Assembly: GCA_902836725.1 (NCBI GenBank)
Contig: CADFRV010000105.1
Location: 1 to 8,474, forward strand
Length of the DNA: 8,474 nucleotides
Direction of reading: 5' to 3'
Origin: Muribaculaceae bacterium
Lineage (GTDB): Bacteria > Bacteroidota > Bacteroidia > Bacteroidales > Muribaculaceae
The notes under the pieces: model-generated
What the model saw: the letters and a program-made list of their open reading frames with translations, nothing else
Told to the model about the DNA's origin: nothing
Databases searched by the model: none
Program-made: the position numbers and the translations under genes
Shown: positions 1-4,885 of the stretch, one piece after another
How positions within the stretch are numbered: position 1 is the stretch's first letter
Layout of the letters: each line of letters opens with the position of its first letter

Positions 1-451
1 CAGGATGATTTACTTCGTCAAGGAGCAGCCCTTCTGCCTCCACATCGTTCTCGGGTACGGCGGCAGAATGTTCAAAATGGTATCCCACCACATTATACGG
101 AGCTATGAGTCTGGCGCCTGTATCTTTAAGTCTGTCATGGATCTCCCCTACAGCCGAGCAGAAAGTGTGGCTCATCGTTTCATCTCCACAACCGAAAACA
201 GCCACCTCTTTATCACGTAAATCAAGCACAGAAAGACCGGCGATGAAGTCATACCAGTCATCCTGAAGTTCGCCGTCATTCCATGTACTTGAACCTAACA
301 CAAGAATGTCATATTCGCCCGACAACGAGGGGGCGGTTGATGCCACATCATGCACATCCGCATCTTTTACACCGAGCACACGTGCTATATCATGAGCTAT
401 CTTTTTGGTGGTTCCGGTTGTGGAGCCGTAAAATATACCGATTTTCTTCAT
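1..451 (-). CDS. fldA: Flavodoxin, long-chain FldA-like (3' end outside window)
   Basis: This is a small FMN-binding electron carrier of the cytoplasm that can replace ferredoxin. The minus strand reads open from an ATG at 451-449 to the window edge, giving 150 codons without a stop. Long-chain flavodoxins are usually about 165-180 residues, so roughly the last 20-30 are missing. The start reads MKKIGIFYGSTTGTTKKIA: a beta strand followed by the FMN phosphate loop (residues 9-15), the family hallmark. A second FMN loop is at residues 54-66 (SSTWNDGELQDDW), where Trp57 is the expected flavin-stacking residue. The third loop (GCGDETMSHTF, 87-97) lacks the Tyr usually found there, with Met93 nearest that position. 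The gene is divergent from purH, and I found no convincing promoter or iron-regulator box for it in the spacer. The family assignment is firm; the partner proteins cannot be read from this window. Confidence 0.93.
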   Translation of the reverse strand, partial: MKKIGIFYGSTTGTTKKIAHDIARVLGVKDADVHDVASTAPSLSGEYDILVLGSSTWNDGELQDDWYDFIAGLSVLDLRDKEVAVFGCGDETMSHTFCSAVGEIHDRLKDTGARLIAPYNVVGYHFEHSAAVPENDVEAEGLLLDEVNHP

Positions 452-577
452 AATATTTATAGTTTATTAGAATAACAGAATCTGCCACACGATGGTTCGC
501 ATAAAAAGCCGTCACAGCCGTTTCACATTTTTTAAACTATTTCAATATCACAGGCTCCATCATTTAATCGTAAAACC

Positions 578-609
578 GTTGGGGCTCTGTTGCATTTTTA
601 GTAACTTTG
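578..609 (+). promoter_or_regulatory. Bacteroidota-type promoter for purH
   Basis: TAACTTTG at 602-609 matches the Bacteroidota -7 consensus TAnnTTTG exactly. GTTG at 578-581 lies 20 bp upstream, as expected for the -33 element (TTTG/TTG). Transcription should start near 615-618, leaving a leader of about 30 nt before the purH ATG at 647. That places the promoter over the upstream in-frame TTG at 614 and argues against that codon as the start. The promoter may serve the whole purH-to-rodA cluster, because no equally good match is seen in the downstream gaps. Confidence 0.72.
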
Positions 610-646
610 CAGCTTGAAAATCTACCTCGCAAATCATATTTATCAA

Positions 647-2173
647 ATGGCAGATATTAAAGATATTAAAACCGCTCTCGTATCAGTCTTTCATAAAGAC
701 GGATTAGACGAAATTCTCAAATTGCTCCATGACAACGGAGTAAAGTTTCTTTCTACAGGAGGTACACGCAGTTTTATTGAAAAATTAGGATACCCCTGCG
801 ACGCAGTCGAGGATCTTACCACATACCCCTCGATTCTCGGAGGCCGTGTCAAGACGCTGCATCCCAAAGTTTTCGGTGGCATCCTCAACCGCCGCGACAA
901 CGAAACCGACCAGAAAGAGACCGCTCAATACGAGATTCCGTCTATCGACCTGGTAATAGTAGACCTGTATCCTTTTGAGGAGACCGTGGCCTCCGGAGCA
1001 TCAGAAGAAGATATCATTGAAAAAATAGATATAGGCGGCATCTCGCTTATCCGTGCCGCCGCGAAGAACTTCAACGACGTTGTGATCGTGCCCAGCAAAA
1101 TGCAGTATGAGCCTCTCCGCCGCATCCTCGCTGAAAACGGCGCCAAGACCACACTTGCCGACCGCCGCTGGTTCGCAAAAGAAGCCTTCGCTGTATCATC
1201 GGCATACGACAGCGCTATCTTCACCTACTTCGACGGCGAAGAGAATCCGTCAGCTCTCCGTATCGCCATCGATGGCGAAAAGACCATGCGCTATGGGGAA
1301 AACCCCCATCAGAAGGGATATTTCTTCGGACGCCTGGATCAGCTTTTCGAACAGATCCACGGCAAAGAGATCTCATACAACAATCTGCTTGACATCGACG
1401 CCGCCACCACACTCATGGCAGAGTTCACAGAGCCTACGTTCGCCATACTCAAGCACAACAACGCATGCGGCGTGGCTTCACGTCCTACCATACTCGAAGC
1501 GTGGAAAGACGCCCTTGCAGGGGATCCCGTATCAGCTTTCGGAGGTGTCCTCATCACCAACGGCACAATCGACGGCGCCACTGCCGAAGAGATAAACAAG
1601 ATCTTCTTTGAAGTGATAATCGCTCCCGAATATGAACCGGAAGCACTCGGAATACTCGAACAGAAGAAAAACCGTATCATACTGCGTCAGAAAGCCAAAC
1701 TCGAGACCGTGCGCCAGTTCCGCTCTGTCCTCAACGGCGCTCTCGTGCAGCAACGCGACCTCCATACCGAAACAGCCGAAGACCTTCGCACTGTCACCAC
1801 AGCCCAGGTAAACGAAGACCGTGTTGAAGATCTCCTTTTCGCCAACAAACTGGTGAAGCACTGCAAAAGCAACGCCATCGTTCTCGCGAAAAACAAACAG
1901 CTGTGTGCTGCCGGCGTAGGTCAGACCTCACGTGTAGACGCACTCCGCCAGGCAATCGAGAAAGCCCATACCTTCAACTTTGATCTCAACGGGGCTGTAA
2001 TGGCATCGGACGCTTTCTTCCCCTTCGCCGATTGTGTTGAAATAGCCCACAACGCCGGCATTGACGCGGTGATACAGCCCGGCGGCTCTATCCGCGACAA
2101 TGACTCCATCAAATATTGCGACGAAAACGGTGTGGCTATGGTCATGACCGGCTTCCGTCACTTCAAACACTAA
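647..2173 (+). CDS. purH: Bifunctional AICAR transformylase / IMP cyclohydrolase PurH
   Basis: PurH catalyses the last two steps of de novo purine synthesis: formylation of AICAR with 10-formyl-tetrahydrofolate, then ring closure to IMP. The product is 508 residues, normal for the family. The N-terminal MGS-like cyclohydrolase domain covers about residues 1-200, with STGGT (36-40), GGRVKTLHP (65-73) and RAAAKNF (136-142). The transformylase domain follows, with RYGENPHQKGYF (215-226), the catalytic Lys269-His270 pair in KHNNACGVA, GDPVSAFGG (292-300), KSNAIVLAKN (407-416), SDAFFPFAD (454-462) and QPGGSIRDND (477-486). All expected motifs are intact. I chose the ATG at 647 because MADIKDIK begins directly at the domain. 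The alternative TTG at 614 would add 11 unrelated residues and coincides with the predicted transcription start. The gene is first in the plus-strand cluster, 85 bp ahead of mreB. Confidence 0.97.
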   Translation: MADIKDIKTALVSVFHKDGLDEILKLLHDNGVKFLSTGGTRSFIEKLGYPCDAVEDLTTYPSILGGRVKTLHPKVFGGILNRRDNETDQKETAQYEIPSIDLVIVDLYPFEETVASGASEEDIIEKIDIGGISLIRAAAKNFNDVVIVPSKMQYEPLRRILAENGAKTTLADRRWFAKEAFAVSSAYDSAIFTYFDGEENPSALRIAIDGEKTMRYGENPHQKGYFFGRLDQLFEQIHGKEISYNNLLDIDAATTLMAEFTEPTFAILKHNNACGVASRPTILEAWKDALAGDPVSAFGGVLITNGTIDGATAEEINKIFFEVIIAPEYEPEALGILEQKKNRIILRQKAKLETVRQFRSVLNGALVQQRDLHTETAEDLRTVTTAQVNEDRVEDLLFANKLVKHCKSNAIVLAKNKQLCAAGVGQTSRVDALRQAIEKAHTFNFDLNGAVMASDAFFPFADCVEIAHNAGIDAVIQPGGSIRDNDSIKYCDENGVAMVMTGFRHFKH

Positions 2174-2192
2174 CAACGGAGACATAGCAACC

Positions 2193-2236
2193 GGGATATA
2201 CCGGAGTATGCATTCGGCATTTCTCCGGCATATCCC
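2193..2236 (+). promoter_or_regulatory. Long hairpin in the purH-mreB gap
   Basis: Positions 2193-2206 pair with 2223-2236 over 14 positions, with one A/C mismatch (2200 against 2229). Within the 16-nt loop, ATGC (2208-2211) pairs with GCAT (2217-2220), so the whole arm could form 17 Watson-Crick pairs plus internal loops. No T-run follows on either strand, so it is not a standard intrinsic terminator. It ends 22 nt before the mreB ATG. It could attenuate or process the transcript, or stabilise an mRNA end; the sequence does not say which. An ATG in the loop (2208) opens an 11-codon frame that stops at 2241-2243. Confidence 0.6.
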
Positions 2237-2258
2237 ATCATAAAACCAGACAACAGAC

Positions 2259-3275
2259 ATGAGATTATTCTCACTAACCAAAGAAATAGCGATTGACCTC
2301 GGCACAGCAAACACCGTCATCATACACAATGACAAGATTGTGATCGACGAGCCGTCGATCGTAGCCCTTGACCGCAACGACAAACTCATCGCCGTCGGCA
2401 AGGAAGCGCAGCTGATGCAGGGACGCGAGCCTGCGGGTATACGCACCGTGCGCCCCCTGCGTAAAGGCGTGATCGCAGACTTCAACGCAGCCGAGCTTAT
2501 GATCCGCGGCCTCATCAAAAAGGCAAGCTCGAAAAGCAACTGGTTCTCCCCTTCCCTGCGCATGGTGGTCGGCATCCCGTCGGGATCGACCGAAGTCGAG
2601 ATCAGGGCCGTGCGCGACTCGTCGGAACATGCCGGCGGCCGCGACGTCTACATGATCTACGAGCCTATGGCAGCCGCCCTCGGCATCGGTCTTGATGTAG
2701 AGGCTCCCGAAGGAAACATGATTGTGGACATAGGCGGCGGAACCACCGAGATCGCAGTAATATCCCTGGGAGGCATCGTCAGCAACCGCAGCATACAGAT
2801 AGCAGGCGACGACCTTACGGAAGATATCCAGGGGCACATGCGCCGCGCCCACAATGTGCGTGTCGGCGAGCGCACGGCCGAACTGATCAAGATGAATGTC
2901 GGATCAGCGCTTACCGAACTGGAGAATCCGCCGGAGGACTTTGTCGTACATGGCCCCAACCAGATGACTGCCCTCCCGATGGAAATTCCGGTCTCCTATC
3001 AGGAAATATCCCACTGTATAGAGAAATCGGTAACGAAAATCGAGACTGCCGTGCTCAGCGCCCTCGAACAGACACCGCCGGAACTTTACGCCGATATAGT
3101 GCGCAACGGCATATGGCTCGCAGGCGGCGGCGCAATGCTGCGTGGTCTTGACAAACGCCTTACCGACAAGATCGGCATCCAGTTCCACGTGGCCGAGGAT
3201 CCTCTCTTGTGTGTGGCCAAAGGCACCGGGGTGGCGCTCAAGAACATCGAAAATTTCTCGTTCCTCATTCGATAA
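2259..3275 (+). CDS. mreB: Rod shape-determining protein MreB (bacterial actin)
   Basis: MreB is an actin-fold ATPase that polymerises on the inner face of the membrane and orients the elongasome. The product is 338 residues, close to the usual 335-345. Visible motifs are phosphate loop 1 DLGTANT (13-19), VVGIPSGST (103-111), EPMAAALG (135-142), phosphate loop 2 DIGGGTTE (157-164), GERTAELIK (203-211) and the adenosine-binding GGGAMLRGLD (289-298). The Glu of EPMAAALG (Glu135) sits where the catalytic Glu is expected. The N-terminus (MRLFSLTKE) lacks the long amphipathic helix seen in some proteobacterial MreBs but may still provide a short hydrophobic membrane contact. The ATG at 2259 is the natural start, just ahead of loop 1. 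The product of this gene can be needed in larger amounts than MreC and MreD, which gives context to the hairpins on both sides. Confidence 0.97.
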   Translation: MRLFSLTKEIAIDLGTANTVIIHNDKIVIDEPSIVALDRNDKLIAVGKEAQLMQGREPAGIRTVRPLRKGVIADFNAAELMIRGLIKKASSKSNWFSPSLRMVVGIPSGSTEVEIRAVRDSSEHAGGRDVYMIYEPMAAALGIGLDVEAPEGNMIVDIGGGTTEIAVISLGGIVSNRSIQIAGDDLTEDIQGHMRRAHNVRVGERTAELIKMNVGSALTELENPPEDFVVHGPNQMTALPMEIPVSYQEISHCIEKSVTKIETAVLSALEQTPPELYADIVRNGIWLAGGGAMLRGLDKRLTDKIGIQFHVAEDPLLCVAKGTGVALKNIENFSFLIR

Positions 3276-3285
3276 TTTTATTTAT

Positions 3286-3327
3286 ACTTATCAAGGCTTT
3301 TACCTCAATGGGAAAGCCTTGATAAGT
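3286..3327 (+). promoter_or_regulatory. Perfect 15-bp stem-loop in the mreB-mreC gap
   Basis: Positions 3286-3300 (ACTTATCAAGGCTTT) and 3313-3327 are perfect reverse complements over 15 bp, separated by a 12-nt loop. A second small hairpin, GTTGC (3326-3330) with GCAAC (3335-3339), abuts and slightly overlaps the 3' arm. No U-tract follows, so a classical terminator is unlikely. A stem here could mark the 3' boundary of a more stable mreB mRNA, or slow read-through to mreC. It is the strongest inverted repeat in the window. The loop contains an ATG (3308) that opens a frame of four codons. Confidence 0.7.
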
Positions 3328-3366
3328 TGCATTTGCAACCAAGAGTCTACGGATAAGTGCGCAACC
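3321..3366 (+). repeat. Imperfect direct repeat overlapping the mreC start
   Basis: The segment GATAAGTTGC-ATTT-GCAACC (3321-3340) recurs in shortened form as GATAAGTGCGCAACC (3352-3366). The second copy contains the mreC GTG start (3357-3359) and its next codons. The first copy includes the end of the 3' arm of the upstream hairpin. The 5' arm segment ACTTATC (3286-3292) can therefore pair with either copy, at 3321-3327 or 3352-3358. The repeat is seen directly; any regulatory role is inference. Confidence 0.5.
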
Positions 3367-4229
3367 TGCTAAATTTCTTTATTCGCTACAGCGCGTGGTT
3401 TGTATTCATATTTTATGTGGTGCTGAGTTGTTGGCTTTTGTTCAAGAAAAACCCGTATCAGCATCACGTATACCTCACATCTGCAAACGCGGTGGCATCC
3501 GGCATATATGATGTGACAAGCAACATTACCTCATACATCGGACTGCATGACATTAACGAAGACCTGCAGCGCCGCAACGCCGCTCTTGAGGCAGAGGTGA
3601 TAATGTTGCGCCAACAGACACGGCGTCTGAATCAGGTGATATTGCAGGATTCGATGCGGCGTCTCGACTCCATAGGCCGGTATGAATTCGTCATCGCTTC
3701 GGTGATAAACAACAGTGTGATCAGGCCATACAACTACATCACCATCGACAAAGGATCCGCCGACGGCATCGGTCCGGAAATGGGCGTGATGGACCAGAAC
3801 GGAGTTGTAGGGGTGACGAACGTTGTGGCAAATCATCATGCCCGCATTATATCACTCCTGAACCCGAACTTCCGTCTGTCATGCAAGCTGCGTGGTAACG
3901 ACGCTTTCGGATCTCTCGTATGGGACGGCGAATCTCCTTCCGAAGCATTGCTGGAGGAGCTTCCCAAACAGGTGAAATTTCACAAAGGAGATACCATCAT
4001 CACCTCAGGCTACTCGGCTATGTTTCCAGAAGGTATTCCAGTAGGCACTGTAATCGGATCTACGAGAGGCGAAGATGACAATTTCCATACGCTGCGCATA
4101 AAACTGCTGACCGATTTCACCACATTGTCTACTGTCAAAGTAATATCCAACAGAGATATTGTGGAAATCAAGGAGGTAGAATCCGATCAGCCCCGTGCTG
4201 CCGCAGGCGGAAATCCGTCAGGTATCTGA
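3357..4229 (+). CDS. mreC: Rod shape-determining protein MreC
   Basis: MreC is an inner-membrane protein whose periplasmic part scaffolds PBP2-RodA and links them to MreB. The product is 290 residues, within the family range. One membrane segment at about 12-29 follows a short cytoplasmic start (MRNLLNFFIRYS). A charged, Leu- and Glu-rich helix at about 65-105 is a likely dimerising coiled coil. The beta-barrel domain follows, with the conserved NYITIDKGSADGIGPEMG (126-143), GVVGVTN (149-155) and GDTIITSGYSAMFPEGIPVG (211-230). The tail from about 274 is polar and Gly/Ala/Pro-rich and probably disordered. The start is GTG: it is immediately preceded by an in-frame TAA (3354-3356), and a later start would remove the membrane anchor. 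The gene lies between mreB and mreD, as in most rod-shaped bacteria. Confidence 0.95.
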   Translation: MRNLLNFFIRYSAWFVFIFYVVLSCWLLFKKNPYQHHVYLTSANAVASGIYDVTSNITSYIGLHDINEDLQRRNAALEAEVIMLRQQTRRLNQVILQDSMRRLDSIGRYEFVIASVINNSVIRPYNYITIDKGSADGIGPEMGVMDQNGVVGVTNVVANHHARIISLLNPNFRLSCKLRGNDAFGSLVWDGESPSEALLEELPKQVKFHKGDTIITSGYSAMFPEGIPVGTVIGSTRGEDDNFHTLRIKLLTDFTTLSTVKVISNRDIVEIKEVESDQPRAAAGGNPSGI

Positions 4230-4277
4230 AAAAAGAGGCTTATTATTCAATAAATTCAGTTCCGGAGCATTGCCGAT

Positions 4278-4787
4278 ATGGCGAAAGAAATTATAAAATT
4301 CACATTGATGTTCATTGCGCTCACGCTTTGCCAGGTTGTGGTTTTCAACCACATATGCCTGTTCAGCGTGGCGGTTCCTCTGGTTTTCATCTACTTTATC
4401 GTAAAACTCCCCGTGACACTCGGCGTCAGCTGGGTCATGACTCTCTCATTTATTCTGGGCCTCACCGTCGACATAATGTCGAATACCCAGGGTATGAACT
4501 CACTCGCCTGCACCATTCTTGCCGTGACACGTCTGCCGGTACTTCACCTTTACATGCCACGCCAGGATACGCTTTCAAATCCTGAGCCATCAATCCGTAC
4601 TCTCGGACCGGCGATATTCATGAAATACGCCATAACCCTGACTGCCATATACTGCACACTATTCTTTATCATAGAGGCATTCGCTTTTTTCAATCCTGTG
4701 CATATGATGCTGAAAATAGCAAGCTCGACATTGCTTACATTCATTGTCATCATGGCCATCGACGGCTTTGCGACATCAGGAAAATAA
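4278..4787 (+). CDS. mreD: Rod shape-determining membrane protein MreD
   Basis: MreD is a small polytopic inner-membrane protein of the elongasome that acts with MreC to control PBP2-RodA activity. The product is 169 residues, typical for the family. Five or six hydrophobic segments can be seen, at roughly residues 7-27, 29-44, 48-68, 74-90, 112-136 and 143-164. The segment GLTVDIMSNTQGMNSLA (61-77) carries the G-x-x-x-D...G-x-N pattern usual in MreD. Sequence conservation in this family is low, so position between mreC and mrdA is a large part of the call. The 48-bp gap after mreC is AT-rich, and no strong ribosome-binding site is seen. Confidence 0.9.
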   Translation: MAKEIIKFTLMFIALTLCQVVVFNHICLFSVAVPLVFIYFIVKLPVTLGVSWVMTLSFILGLTVDIMSNTQGMNSLACTILAVTRLPVLHLYMPRQDTLSNPEPSIRTLGPAIFMKYAITLTAIYCTLFFIIEAFAFFNPVHMMLKIASSTLLTFIVIMAIDGFATSGK

Positions 4788-4818
4788 CCTCTCGTCCAAC
4801 CCCTCATCCTCCAACCTT
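4788..4818 (+). promoter_or_regulatory. C-rich, G-poor tract after mreD
   Basis: Of the 31 bases directly after the mreD stop, 17 are C and only one (4794) is G. Unstructured C-rich, G-poor RNA is the kind of sequence bound by Rho, so this could be a weak Rho-loading site inside the operon. It may equally be chance composition. There is no direct evidence of termination, and mrdA follows closely. Confidence 0.25.
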
Positions 4819-4823
4819 GGTAT

Positions 4824-4869
4824 AATAACGTCATGGCGCAGAGTTCCTGGCAGGATCCCCGACGTTATT
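4824..4869 (+). promoter_or_regulatory. Inverted repeat ahead of mrdA
   Basis: AATAACGTC (4824-4832) and GACGTTATT (4861-4869) are perfect 9-bp reverse complements with a 28-nt loop. The loop may contain a smaller TCCT/AGGA pairing. The 3' arm ends 16 nt before the mrdA ATG at 4886. It could be an RNA stem or a protein-binding palindrome; there is no T-run. The ATG at 4833, immediately after the 5' arm, opens a 14-codon frame ending at 4875-4877. Confidence 0.4.
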
Positions 4870-4877
4870 CCGCCTGA
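4833..4877 (+). other. Possible 14-codon leader frame before mrdA
   Basis: A short frame, MAQSSWQDPRRYSA, runs from the ATG at 4833 to the TGA at 4875-4877. It ends 8 nt before the mrdA start and is in a different frame. It begins in the loop of the inverted repeat and is read through the 3' arm, so translating it would open that stem. There is no independent sign that it is translated. Frames this short occur often by chance. Confidence 0.15.
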
Positions 4878-4885
4878 ATATACAT

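Noticed and set aside
5..220. 71-codon plus-strand frame at the left edge
   Set aside because: It lies antisense to the clear flavodoxin gene and has no recognisable protein features.
507..521. AGCCGT repeated with 3-bp spacing in the flavodoxin-purH spacer
   Set aside because: Two 6-bp copies only; there is no third copy, no known regulator site, and it is not placed convincingly relative to either start.
452..600. Search for a minus-strand flavodoxin promoter
   Set aside because: No TAnnTTTG with a proper -33 partner was found. The nearest, TAGTTTAA on the minus strand, lacks the final G and a -33 element.
614..646. In-frame TTG at 614 as an alternative purH start adding 11 residues
   Set aside because: It overlaps the predicted transcription start just after TAACTTTG, and the added residues are not part of the PurH fold. 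The ATG at 647 gives the normal length.
1928..2852. Long minus-strand frames (215 and 192 codons) opposite the purH end and mreB
   Set aside because: They are antisense shadows of strongly conserved genes, caused by codon bias. Their products resemble no family and they have no promoter.
4240..4253. TTATT/AATAA inverted repeat in the mreC-mreD gap
   Set aside because: It is five A/T pairs in an AT-rich gap, easily due to chance and thermally weak. It lacks the ATG-in-loop layout of the other gaps.
4821..4826. TATAAT sequence before mrdA
   Set aside because: Bacteroidota primary sigma factors do not use the E. coli -10 box, and there is no matching -35 or -33 element at proper spacing.
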